From Rhizobiales bacterium dw_265 (GTDB taxonomy: Bacteria; Pseudomonadota; Alphaproteobacteria; Micropepsales; Micropepsaceae), in NCBI GenBank assembly GCA_018449595.1, contig JAAVUU010000002.1, positions 434,001 through 498,000 on the forward strand: a DNA stretch of 64,000 nucleotides, in the 5' to 3' direction. Position 1 is the first letter of the stretch, and the number at the start of each line of letters is the position of its first letter. Shown here in pieces: positions 1 to 9,530 of the stretch. Below the pieces are notes generated by a model, which saw only the letters and a list, made by a program, of their open reading frames with translations, was not told the origin of the DNA and did not search any database. A program made the translations under genes and the position numbers.

Positions 1-119
1 TCGCCCAGTTGCAGGGCGCGGTCCTCGATATGCACCGCCGCCTGGCCATGCGGCAGGTAGCGGCCATTGACATAGGCGATGCGCCCGGCGGGGGCGCGGG
101 TGGACAGCCACTTTTTCAT
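1..119 (-). CDS. dat: D-amino-acid transaminase, N-terminal part (runs off the window)
   Basis: Only the first 39 codons are present; the gene leaves the window at base 1. The visible N-terminus contains YVNGRYLPHG and HIEDRALQLGD, the opening strands of fold-type IV PLP transaminases of the D-alanine transaminase type. That enzyme exchanges amino groups between D-amino acids and 2-oxo acids to supply D-Glu/D-Ala for the cell wall. The ATG (119-117) overlaps the TGA of the upstream small gene as ATGA, so translation is probably coupled. A dat gene after ntrX is the usual alphaproteobacterial order, often followed by hfq. Branched-chain transaminase or aminodeoxychorismate lyase of the same fold cannot be excluded from 39 residues. 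Confidence 0.75.
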   Translation of the reverse strand, partial: MKKWLSTRAPAGRIAYVNGRYLPHGQAAVHIEDRALQLG

Positions 120-646
120 ATTTTCGCTTCGGCAATATAATTGTTCGGGCAAAAAAAGAGTCCCCCTTCCCTCCCGGCATCAATCATTTCAAATACTTCC
201 AGAATCCTATCCACAAATCCCACGCTTCTCTCACACGTCTGCGCCCATTCTAGCATGGCCGGAGGCGGTGTTGATAAGCAGTCTGCGGTGTCCCTTTGTA
301 CCGGAGGCCGGATTTCTAACGTCAATTCAGTATAGTGTCCCCGGAATTTCCGGGAATTTCCGGAATTTGCGAGTTCTCGAAGCCAGAGATTATAATACTG
401 TTCGTTGTGATTTTCGCCTATCAAGGCATTGATCGTCTCAGATTCGCGGCGGCAAATGGGTTGCTTCGCAGAGCACAAGAGGCAAAGCAGTATACCAGCA
501 CCCTTGACCATCATCTCGTCGAGGCGTGATAGATTTTCTATTTTGGCAAGATCTGGTGTCTGTCTTACATAGGTAGTCAAATCCTTACGCAACATACGCC
601 AGGCAGTTGTGCCCGCTAGGGTGAGGGTCTTCAAATCTTTCGCCAT
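116..646 (-). CDS. Hypothetical protein, low-GC gene between ntrX and dat
   Basis: The 176-residue product matches no family I recognise. It has no signal peptide or clear membrane segment; it is mixed basic/acidic with a Cys cluster near residues 54-65 (LLCLLCSAKQPIC). The gene starts 25 bases after the ntrX stop and its TGA overlaps the dat ATG as ATGA, which argues that it is a translated member of the ntr-dat operon. Base composition is clearly poorer in G+C than its neighbours, with many A/T-ending codons (for example AATATAATTG in the 3' part), suggesting later acquisition. Alternative: a degenerate spacer that happens to be open, but the precise stop/start overlap makes this less likely. 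Confidence 0.55.
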   Translation of the reverse strand: MAKDLKTLTLAGTTAWRMLRKDLTTYVRQTPDLAKIENLSRLDEMMVKGAGILLCLLCSAKQPICRRESETINALIGENHNEQYYNLWLRELANSGNSRKFRGHYTELTLEIRPPVQRDTADCLSTPPPAMLEWAQTCERSVGFVDRILEVFEMIDAGREGGLFFCPNNYIAEAKI

Positions 647-671
647 TCGGTTATCCCAGCGTTTTAGCGCC

Positions 672-2069
672 TCAGTTCGGGAAGCTCTGCACGCCGCCCA
701 CGCCCAGGGATTTCAGCTTGCGGTGCAGCGCCGAGCGCTCCATGCCGATGAAGGCGGCGGTGCGGGAGATGTTGCCGCCGAAGCGGTTGATCTGGGCCAT
801 CAGGTAATCGCGCTCGAAGATTTCGCGCGCCTCGCGCAGCGGCAGCGAGATCACCAGGTCGCCCGACTTGGACCCCGCCATGCCCGAGCCCAGGTCGGTG
901 GGCAGGAGGTCGGCGGTCACCGCCTCGGTGACATCGTCGCTGGCGAGAATGAGCAGCCGCTCCACGATGTTGCGCAACTGGCGGACATTGCCCGGCCAGC
1001 CATGGGTCTGCAGCACCGCCATGGCGTCGTCGCCGATGATGCGCATCGGCAGTCCGCCCGCCGCCGACAGCCGCTTCATGAAATGGCCGACCAGCACCGG
1101 AATGTCGTCGCGGCGCTCGGCCAGCGAGGGGATGCGTACCGGCACCACATTCAGCCGGTGATACAGGTCTTCGCGGAAGCGCCCGGCCTCGGTTTCGGCG
1201 CGCAGGTCGCGCGTGGTGGAGCAGATCACCCGCGCATCCACCTGCACCCGGCTCTGGCCGCCGACGCGGGTGAAGGTCTGGTCGATCAGAACCCGCAGGA
1301 TCTTTCCTTGCGTCTCCAGCGGCATGTCGGCCACCTCGTCCAGGTACAGCGTGCCGTTATGCGCCAGTTCGAACAGCCCGGTCTTGCGTGGGCCGTCGGC
1401 GGTTTCGATGCCGAACAGTTCGGCTTCCAGCCGGTCGGGCTCCATGGTGGCGCAGTTGATGGCGACAAAGGCATTGGCGGCGCGGCGCGAGCGGGCATGG
1501 ATCAGCCGCGCCGCCACTTCCTTGCCCGAGCCGGCGGGGCCGGCGATCAGCACCCGGCTGTTGGTGGGGGCGATCTTGTCGATCAGCACGCGCAACTGGG
1601 CGATGGTGGGGGAATTGCCCACCAACTCGCCCTCGTCGCCGGTCTTGAGTTTCAGTTCCTGCACTTCGCGCTTCAGCCGCGCCGCTTCCAGCGCGCGCTC
1701 GACCACATGCAGCAGGCGATCGGCCTTGAACGGCTTTTCGACAAAGTCATAGGCGCCCTTCTTGATCGAGGCGACGGCGGTCTCGATGGTGCCATGGCCC
1801 GAAATCATCACCACCGGCAGGTCGGGCTGCTCGCGCTTGACGGTTTCCAGGATCTCGATGCCGTCCAGCTTGCTGCCCTGCAGCCAGATGTCCAGCACCA
1901 GCAGCTGCGGGCGGCGGGCGCGGATGGCGGTCAAAGCGGAGTCGGAATCCCCGGCGACGCGGGTGGTATAGCCCTCGTCATGCAGGATTCCCGCGACCAG
2001 GTCGCGAATGTCTTCCTCATCGTCCACGATGAGGATTTCAGACGCGATCAGCGATCCGTTTTTGCTCAT
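672..2069 (-). CDS. ntrX: Nitrogen-assimilation response regulator NtrX
   Basis: This is a 465-residue sigma54-activator-type response regulator, cognate to NtrY. The receiver domain (about 10-125) carries the acidic pair DDEED and phospho-acceptor D60 (LVLDIW). A central AAA+ domain has Walker A GPAGSGKE and Walker B-like LYLDEVADMP; the C-terminus has a Fis-type helix-turn-helix (NISRTAAFIGMERSALHRKL). Where NtrC-type activators have GAFTGA, the sequence reads IETADGPRKTG, so the sigma54-contact loop is missing, as is known for alphaproteobacterial NtrX. It probably works as a conventional DNA-binding regulator of nitrogen, redox or envelope genes. ATG at 2069 is preferred over 2075 because AGAGGAA then has proper spacing. 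It overlaps ntrY by 32 bases. Confidence 0.93.
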   Translation of the reverse strand: MSKNGSLIASEILIVDDEEDIRDLVAGILHDEGYTTRVAGDSDSALTAIRARRPQLLVLDIWLQGSKLDGIEILETVKREQPDLPVVMISGHGTIETAVASIKKGAYDFVEKPFKADRLLHVVERALEAARLKREVQELKLKTGDEGELVGNSPTIAQLRVLIDKIAPTNSRVLIAGPAGSGKEVAARLIHARSRRAANAFVAINCATMEPDRLEAELFGIETADGPRKTGLFELAHNGTLYLDEVADMPLETQGKILRVLIDQTFTRVGGQSRVQVDARVICSTTRDLRAETEAGRFREDLYHRLNVVPVRIPSLAERRDDIPVLVGHFMKRLSAAGGLPMRIIGDDAMAVLQTHGWPGNVRQLRNIVERLLILASDDVTEAVTADLLPTDLGSGMAGSKSGDLVISLPLREAREIFERDYLMAQINRFGGNISRTAAFIGMERSALHRKLKSLGVGGVQSFPN

Positions 2070-4329
2070 CTTCATTTCCTCTGTCTGCGCCCTTCTGATC
2101 TTTCTGATGATCTTTTTGGGGGCTCTTCTGGGTGAAGGGGAAGGTCAGGGTGACTTCGGCGCCCTCGCTCTCACCGGCATTGGCTCCGGCGTCGGCGAGG
2201 CCGATCTCCCCGCCATGGTCTTCCATGATCTTGCGCACGATGGCCAGGCCCAGTCCGGTGCCCTTGGCGCGGGTGGTGACATAGGGCTCGGTCAGGCGGT
2301 GGCGATGTTCCGGCGGCAGGCCGATGCCGTTGTCGGTGACCTTGAAGGCGAAGGTCGTGCTATCCGGGATCACCGCGATGGTGATCTTGCCGGGTTCGTC
2401 ATCGCCCCTGGCGATGCGCGCGGCGATGCCCTCGCCGGCATTCTTCAGCACATTGGTCAGCGCCTGGGCGATCAGCCGGCCGTCGCCCTCGAAATACACC
2501 GGCTCTTTGGGCGCGGCGGTGGTGAAGGTAATGCCGGGATTGCCCACCCGCTGCAGGAACACCGCCTGCTGCAGCAGTTCCTGGGCATTCTCGCGCCGCA
2601 TCACCGGCGTGGGCATGCGCGCGAACGACGAGAACTCGTCCACCATGCGGCCGATATCGCCGACCTGGCGGATGATGGTGTCGGTGCATTGCTGGAAGAT
2701 TTCCGGCTCGGTGGTGATCTCCTTGCCGTATTTGCGTTTCAGCCGCTCGGCCGACAATTGGATCGGCGTCAGCGGGTTCTTGATCTCATGGGCGATGCGC
2801 CGCGCCACATCGGCCCAGGCGGCGGTGCGCTGGGCGCTCACCAGATCCGTAATGTCGTCGAAGGTCACGACACAGCCTTCGGATGAGCCCCGCTCCGACG
2901 CCACCTGGACGCTGAGGGTGCGCGGGCTGCCGGCGCGTTTCAGGGTGACCTCGCCGCCGGCATGGCCCACCGGCTCGGACAGCGCCCGCAGGATCATCGG
3001 CGCCAGTTCCGGCAACACGTCGGAATAATGGCTGGCCTCCAGGTCTTCCAGGGTGGAATTGAGCAGCCGCGCCGCGGCGCGGTTGACGATGGTGACGTGG
3101 CCCTCGCCGTCGATGCCGACCACCCCGGCGCTGACGCCCGACAGCACCGCTTCGGTGAAGCGGCGCCGCACTTCGTTCAGGCGGTTGGCGGCGACCAGGT
3201 CGCTGCGCTGGGCCGACAACTGCTGGGTCATGCGGTTGAAGGCGATGCCCAGCGTGCCCAGCTCGTCATCGTCGCGCTCCACCCGCACCTGCGCCCCCAG
3301 GTCGCCCGCCGACACCCGTTCCGCCGCGTCAATCAGATTGGAGATCGGGCGCACCAGCCGGTTGGCGGCCCACAGGCCCGACCAGATGGCGGCCAGCAGC
3401 ACCACCAGCGACACCACCGCATACAGGGCCGCGAACACCAGCGAGACTTCCGAGCGGTTCTCGTCCAGCCGGACATACTCGCTGGCCGCCACTTTGGTGC
3501 GCTGGTAATAGCCGAACACCTTGGGGTCGACCACCCGCACCACTTCCAGATAGGCGTCGTTCAGGGCCTGCATCTGGATCAGGGCGGTGACGCTGGAGGT
3601 GGCGGGATCGGAGTCGATCACGATCGCGCCTTCGCGCGCCTTGGCGAAATCGGCGGCGCTGGGCGGCTTGGGGTCGCGCACCGATTTCAGCTTGCTCGAC
3701 CCCAGGACATGGGCGCCGCTGTCCATGATGTAGGAGGCCTGCAGGCCCCGGTTCTGGGTCAGCGTGCCCAGCTTGGCGAACAGGAAACCGGCGCGGACAT
3801 GCTTTTTCTCGTCGAACAGCTGGGGATCGCGCTGGATGTCGTTGGATATCTCATAGGCATCGCCGAAGATGCTGCGCTGCTGTTCGCGGGCATAAACCTG
3901 CGCCACATTCACCGCGTTGCTCAGGGCGTCCTTGACCCGGCTGGAGAACATCGCGTCCAGCCCAAGATTGAGCGTCACCGCCGCGAAGATGGCGACCAGG
4001 ATGGCGGGCACCACGGCGATGGCCGAGAACCAGGCCACCAGCCGCACATGCAGCCGGGCGCCGGCGCGGCCCGAGCGCCGCGTCGCCCACAGCCGGGCCA
4101 GCCGCCAGCCGATCAGCGCCGCCAGGGTGAGCACAAGCGTCAGGTTGAGCAGCGCCAGCACGATCAGCCCGACATGGCCCGGGACATAGGAGGTCAGGCC
4201 GGTCAGCAGCGCATAGGTGACGCCGCCGCAGATGACGGCCAGCAAGGCAACGCCAAAGGCCAGCTGCGAAGGCCGGGATACCGCGCGCAGGCTGGCCCGC
4301 CGCTCAGGGAACGTCGTATCGCTGACCAT
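2038..4329 (-). CDS. ntrY: Nitrogen-regulation sensor histidine kinase NtrY
   Basis: A 763-residue membrane histidine kinase that phosphorylates NtrX. The N-terminus has hydrophobic segments (AFGVALLAVICGGVTYALL, then IVLALLNLTLVLTLAALIGW and a third before the periplasmic region). A large sensor region follows, then a further TM pair element (FAALYAVVSLVVLLAAIW), a HAMP linker, a PAS domain, the H-box [20 protein letters not shown] and an ATPase domain with the N-box (ALTNVLKNAGE) and G-box (TRAKGTGLGLAI). I chose the start at MVSDTT; an upstream in-frame ATG at 4428 would add 33 non-conserved residues lying over the putative promoter. It is separated from ntrC by about 209 bases and so may have its own promoter. 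Confidence 0.93.
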   Translation of the reverse strand: MVSDTTFPERRASLRAVSRPSQLAFGVALLAVICGGVTYALLTGLTSYVPGHVGLIVLALLNLTLVLTLAALIGWRLARLWATRRSGRAGARLHVRLVAWFSAIAVVPAILVAIFAAVTLNLGLDAMFSSRVKDALSNAVNVAQVYAREQQRSIFGDAYEISNDIQRDPQLFDEKKHVRAGFLFAKLGTLTQNRGLQASYIMDSGAHVLGSSKLKSVRDPKPPSAADFAKAREGAIVIDSDPATSSVTALIQMQALNDAYLEVVRVVDPKVFGYYQRTKVAASEYVRLDENRSEVSLVFAALYAVVSLVVLLAAIWSGLWAANRLVRPISNLIDAAERVSAGDLGAQVRVERDDDELGTLGIAFNRMTQQLSAQRSDLVAANRLNEVRRRFTEAVLSGVSAGVVGIDGEGHVTIVNRAAARLLNSTLEDLEASHYSDVLPELAPMILRALSEPVGHAGGEVTLKRAGSPRTLSVQVASERGSSEGCVVTFDDITDLVSAQRTAAWADVARRIAHEIKNPLTPIQLSAERLKRKYGKEITTEPEIFQQCTDTIIRQVGDIGRMVDEFSSFARMPTPVMRRENAQELLQQAVFLQRVGNPGITFTTAAPKEPVYFEGDGRLIAQALTNVLKNAGEGIAARIARGDDEPGKITIAVIPDSTTFAFKVTDNGIGLPPEHRHRLTEPYVTTRAKGTGLGLAIVRKIMEDHGGEIGLADAGANAGESEGAEVTLTFPFTQKSPQKDHQKDQKGADRGNEDEQKRIADRV

Positions 4330-4376
4330 GTCTTCCGTTTTTGGACCGTCCCCACCCCGAGCCGGTCTGTGACAAC

Positions 4377-4404
4377 AGTGTAGCTGAGGCACGGACTGTT
4401 GCAA
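4377..4404 (-). promoter_or_regulatory. Candidate sigma70 promoter for ntrYX
   Basis: On the minus strand TTGCAA (4404-4399) is followed after 16 bases by TACACT (4382-4377), placing a start about 40 bases before the ntrY ATG. Nearby, TGACAACA occurs twice (around 4371 and 4423), which could be an operator. Inference from consensus only. Confidence 0.35.
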
Positions 4405-4538
4405 GAATGCTGCGTGCCTTTTTGACAACAGCGCGCAAGGGCGGAATCCAGTAAATCCGCGGAATTATTCAAGAATCGTGAAAAAAAGATCGAGCAAGCT
4501 TCGGGTAGTCCCGGGCTGTGGCCCTGCGCCGCTTGAGG

Positions 4539-5980
<1,442 letters not shown>

Positions 5981-5981
<1 letters not shown>

Positions 5982-7093
5982 CAGATGTCTCCGGCGCGCG
6001 ACTGCGGCAGCAGCACGCGGAAAATGGTGCGTCCCGGCACCGAGTCGCATTCGATGACGCCGCCATGATCGCCCACGATCTTGGCCACCAGCGCCAGCCC
6101 CAGGCCGGAGCCGCGCACCTTGGTGGTGACAAAGGGATCGAAGATATAGGGCAGCAGGTCGGCCGGCACGCCCGAACCATTGTCGCGCACCGTCACTTCC
6201 AGCGGCAGCGAGATGCGCTCTCCCGCCAGGCCGGCGCCGAATTTCACGCCGGGGCGATAGCCGGTGGTCAGGGTGATCTCGCCGCCCGATTCCGGCAGCG
6301 CGTCGGCGGCGTTGCGCACCAGGTTGAGGAAGACCTGGATCAGCTGGTCCCGGTCGCCCGACACCGGCGGCAGCGAGGGATCGAAGGTCTCGACGATGGA
6401 AACGCCCCGCGCGAAGCTGGTCTCCGCCACCTTGCGCACCCGGTCCAGGACTTCATGGATGTTGACGGGATGGCGGGTGAAGCCGCGGGTGTCGCCGAAG
6501 CTTTCCATGCGGTCGATCAGCCCGCGCACCCGGTCGGTTTCGGCGATGATAAGCTGGGTCATCTCGCGATCTTCCGGCGCCAGGGTTTCTTCCAGCAATT
6601 GCGCCGCGCCGCGAATGCCGGCCAGCGGATTCTTGATTTCATGCGCCAGCACCGCCGCCATGCCGTGCATGGAGCGCACCGCGCCGCGCGCCATCAACTG
6701 GCGGTCCATGCGCTGGGCCAGGCCGCGTTCCTGGAAGGTCACCAGCATGGCGCCGTCGGGCTCGGGCACCGGGGTCACCGTCACATCGGCGACCCGCTCG
6801 CCATGGCGGGGGGTGGACAGGTCGATGTCACGTTCCGCCGCGCTGGCGTTACGCTCCGCCGCTTGTGCAACCAGTTGAAATAGTGGCGAATGGGGTGCGA
6901 TCAGGTCGGCCAATGTTTGCTTGCGCAACAATGGCAGGCCGGTATCGAAGAACTGCTCGGCGGCCGGGTTGGCGTAGAGCACCTCGAACCTGCTGCCCAG
7001 CAACATGATGGGCATCGGCAGGGCGTTGGCGATGGTGCCGGAACCGGTCGGTTCAGTGGCCGCGGTACGCAATTGTTGAAGAACTCCAGCCAA
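5981..7093 (-). CDS. ntrB: Nitrogen regulation sensor kinase/phosphatase NtrB
   Basis: A 370-residue soluble histidine kinase that phosphorylates or dephosphorylates NtrC in response to PII. A PAS domain (about 20-120, [11 protein letters not shown]...) precedes the H-box [20 protein letters not shown], the N-box [12 protein letters not shown] and the ATPase G-boxes [18 protein letters not shown] and [11 protein letters not shown]. No membrane segment is seen. The first possible start in the frame is TTG at 7093 without a clear Shine-Dalgarno; the true start may lie a few codons inside. In many relatives dusB/nifR3 precedes ntrB; here the next gene upstream is the divergent ispDF. Confidence 0.93.
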
Positions 7094-7098
7094 TGACT

Positions 7099-7145
7099 AT
7101 GCCTATTGTTTGAGCAGATAACTTGTCAGCCGATAATATAGGCAT
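7099..7145. promoter_or_regulatory. Inverted repeat in the ntrB/ispDF divergent promoter region
   Basis: ATGCCTAT at 7099-7106 and its complement ATAGGCAT at 7138-7145 flank an AT-rich core (GATAATATAG). The 129-base gap between divergent ntrB and ispDF must hold both promoters, so this may be an operator or simply a cruciform. No regulator can be named. Confidence 0.25.
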
Positions 7146-7222
7146 TATGCCGCAAGGCAACAACATATCGCGGCCAGTTCACTTAAATGTTAGGCAGTCC
7201 GCCACTGATTCATGGAGATTTT

Positions 7223-8389
7223 ATGTCCCGCATTGCTGTCCTGATTGTCGCCGCCGGCAAGGGCGAACGGGCCGGGACCAGGCTGCCGAAACAATATGAA
7301 CGGCTGGGTGGGCGGCCCATGCTGCGCCGCACGGTCGAGGCCTTCGCGGCCCATTTCGCGAATCAGGAATGCCCGGTGCAGGTGGTGATCGGCCCCGGCC
7401 AGCAGGCGCTGGCGGCCGAGGCGCTGGCGGGGCTGGCTCTCCCCGCGCCGGTGACCGGCGGCGCCACGCGGCAGGAATCGGTGCGGCGCGGCCTTGAGGC
7501 GCTCGCCTCCTTTTTTCCAGGAGGGGATGCCCCCGACTTTGTGCTGATCCATGACGCGGCGCGGCCGCTGGTTTCGTCCCGGGTGATCGGCGATGTGGTC
7601 AAGGCGCTGGAGGGCGGCGCCGATGGGGCGCTGCCCATGGTGGCCGCCGCCGACACGCTGCGGCGAAAGGGCCTGGACGGGCGCTGGACTTTGGTGCCGC
7701 GTGACGGTCTTTATCGCGCCCAGACGCCGCAGGGTTTCATCTATGCGGCCATCGCGAGCGCCCATCGCGACCATGCGGCGCATGACGTGACCGATGACGC
7801 GGCGCTGGCGGAGCTGGCCGGGCTGAAAGTGGACATGGTCAAGGGCGAAGAGAAGAACATCAAGGTGACGCGCAACGAAGACTTCGCCCTGGCGGAAAAG
7901 CTGCTGGGCGCGGGAGATGTGCGAACCGCGAGCGGCTACGACGTGCACAAATTCACCGTCGGCGACCACATCATGCTGTGCGGCATCCGGGTAGCCCACG
8001 ATCATGGGCTGGAAGGCCATAGCGACGCCGATGTCGGGCTGCACGCCATCACCGACGCCCTGCTCGGCTGTGTCGGCGAAGGCGATATCGGCCAGCATTT
8101 CCCGCCCAGCGACGAACGCTGGCGCGGCGCGCCGTCGTGGAAATTCCTCGACCATGCCGCAGCCCTGGTGGCGGCCAAAGGCGGCGTCGTCAGCCATGTG
8201 GACGTCACCCTGATCTGCGAACGGCCCAAGGTGGGGCCGCACCGCGAGGCGATGCGCGCGAAAATCGCGGAGATATTGAAGATCGAACTGTCGCGCGTCA
8301 GCGTGAAAGCCACCACCACCGAAGGCCTGGGCTTTACCGGCCGCCGCGAAGGCATCGCCGCCCAGGCCATCGCCACCGTGAAGCTATAA
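7223..8389 (+). CDS. ispDF: Bifunctional IspD/IspF isoprenoid enzyme
   Basis: A 388-residue fusion of two MEP-pathway enzymes. Residues 1 to about 225 are the cytidylyltransferase IspD ([34 protein letters not shown]), which makes CDP-methylerythritol from MEP and CTP. Residues about 230-388 are the cyclodiphosphate synthase IspF (GYDVHKF with metal ligands D-x-[28 protein letters not shown]). The fusion is common in alphaproteobacteria. The ATG at 7223 has GGAG six bases upstream; the earlier in-frame codon at 7187 lacks support. The pathway continues with IspG elsewhere in this window. Confidence 0.96.
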   Translation: MSRIAVLIVAAGKGERAGTRLPKQYERLGGRPMLRRTVEAFAAHFANQECPVQVVIGPGQQALAAEALAGLALPAPVTGGATRQESVRRGLEALASFFPGGDAPDFVLIHDAARPLVSSRVIGDVVKALEGGADGALPMVAAADTLRRKGLDGRWTLVPRDGLYRAQTPQGFIYAAIASAHRDHAAHDVTDDAALAELAGLKVDMVKGEEKNIKVTRNEDFALAEKLLGAGDVRTASGYDVHKFTVGDHIMLCGIRVAHDHGLEGHSDADVGLHAITDALLGCVGEGDIGQHFPPSDERWRGAPSWKFLDHAAALVAAKGGVVSHVDVTLICERPKVGPHREAMRAKIAEILKIELSRVSVKATTTEGLGFTGRREGIAAQAIATVKL

Positions 8390-8401
8390 GCGAGATCTTT
8401 G

Positions 8402-8902
8402 ATGAAATTCCCCCGTGCTTCCACCGTCGTCGCCTCCGTCTTCGGCATCGGCTATTTCGATGTCGCGCCCGGCACCATCATGAGCGCCATCGCGGTGCCG
8501 CTGGCGATCCTGATCGCGCTGCATGGCGGCGGCGGCATGGGCCTTCTGGGCGCGTTCCTGATCGTCTTCATCATCGGCATCCTGGCGTGCGCCGATCATG
8601 TGCGCGAAACCCGGCGCGACGACCCTTCGGAATGCGTGATCGACGAACTGGCGGGGCAATGGCTGGCCTGCGCTTTCGCCGTGCTGACCTTTGGCGGCCG
8701 CCTGCCGGTGGATCATATTTCCATTCCCGCCTTCGCGCTTTGCTTTGTGCTGTTCCGGCTGTTCGATATCTGGAAGCCCTGGCCGGTGAGCTGGGCCGAC
8801 CAGGAACTGAGCGGCGGCATCGGTGTGATGACCGACGACGCCATCGCCGGGCTGATGGCCGGCGTGCTGGTGGTCGCGGCGCGGTTTTTCTTTCACCTGT
8901 AA
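8402..8902 (+). CDS. pgpA: Phosphatidylglycerophosphatase A
   Basis: A 166-residue inner-membrane phosphatase that removes the phosphate from phosphatidylglycerophosphate in phosphatidylglycerol synthesis. Family features are GIGYFDVAPGTIMSA near the N-terminus, the conserved acidic motif ECVIDELAGQWLA, LFRLFDIWKPWPV and MTDDAIAGL, with three to four membrane spans. It starts 13 bases after ispDF, so the two are probably co-transcribed. TTG at 8399 directly precedes the ATG chosen. Downstream lies one of the dispersed palindromic elements. Confidence 0.93.
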   Translation: MKFPRASTVVASVFGIGYFDVAPGTIMSAIAVPLAILIALHGGGGMGLLGAFLIVFIIGILACADHVRETRRDDPSECVIDELAGQWLACAFAVLTFGGRLPVDHISIPAFALCFVLFRLFDIWKPWPVSWADQELSGGIGVMTDDAIAGLMAGVLVVAARFFFHL

Positions 8903-8910
8903 GTAGGAAT

Positions 8911-9020
8911 GTCATGGCCGTCGCTACGCGCTGGTCGCGCTATCGACTGCCCGGGCCATCCAGGGCAACCGGCACCCGTGTTTGTGACTCTGGATGGCCC
9001 ACGTAAAGTGGGCCATGACA
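8911..9020. repeat. Dispersed bipartite palindrome, copy A
   Basis: Between pgpA and pncC. Outer ends are GTCATGGCC (8911) and GGCCATGACA (9011-9020). The left hairpin is enlarged by about 30 extra bases; the right hairpin is CTGGATGGCCCAC...GTGGGCCATGACA. The inner CCATCCAG and CTGGATGG are also complementary. The right half is nearly identical to copy G between cobS and cobT. Confidence 0.8.
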
Positions 9021-9032
9021 AATGAGGAAGCC

Positions 9033-9530
9033 ATGTTCAGCGATGATCGCATTGCTCTGGCAACGGATGTGCTGGCGGCGGCGCGCGCCAAGGGGCTGAA
9101 GATCGCAACCGCCGAAAGCTGCACCGGCGGGCTGGTCGCGGGCCTGCTGACGGAAATTCCGGGCTCGTCGGACGTGTTCGAGCGCGGTTTCGTGACCTAC
9201 TCCAATGAGGCCAAGGAGCAGATGCTGGGCGTGCCCGCCACCCTGATCCGCCAGCACGGCGCGGTGTCGCAAGCCGTGGCCCGCGCCATGGCCGAAGGCG
9301 CCATTCGCCAGTCGGCGGCCCAGCTTGCGGTCGCGGTGACGGGGATCGCCGGTCCCGGCGGCGGCAGCGATGAAAAGCCGGTCGGCCTGGTGCATATCGC
9401 CGCCGCCCGCGCCGGCGAAGCCACCCTGCACCGCGAATGCCGCTTTGGCGACATCGGCCGCACCGAAGTCAGGCTGGCGACGGTGGACGCGGCGCTGGAA
9501 ATGCTGGCGCGGCTGGTTCAGTCGCCATAG
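9033..9530 (+). CDS. pncC: Nicotinamide-nucleotide amidohydrolase (CinA C-terminal domain)
   Basis: A 165-residue stand-alone CinA C-terminal domain that hydrolyses NMN to NaMN and ammonia in pyridine nucleotide salvage. Characteristic blocks are TAESCTGGLVAGLLTEIPGS (with the catalytic Ser/Thr region), GFVTYSNEAKEQMLGV and AVTGIAGPGGGSDEKPVGLVHI. ATG 9033 has a good GAGGAAG site; an upstream in-frame ATG at 8994 lies in the palindromic repeat and is rejected. The 3' end overlaps the convergent sugar-dehydrogenase gene by 13 bases. Confidence 0.92.
   Translation: MFSDDRIALATDVLAAARAKGLKIATAESCTGGLVAGLLTEIPGSSDVFERGFVTYSNEAKEQMLGVPATLIRQHGAVSQAVARAMAEGAIRQSAAQLAVAVTGIAGPGGGSDEKPVGLVHIAAARAGEATLHRECRFGDIGRTEVRLATVDAALEMLARLVQSP

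Noticed and set aside
8994-9032. Extended N-terminus for pncC ([10 protein letters not shown]...)
   Set aside because: These codons are the end of palindrome copy A; the ATG at 9033 has the ribosome site and the family start.
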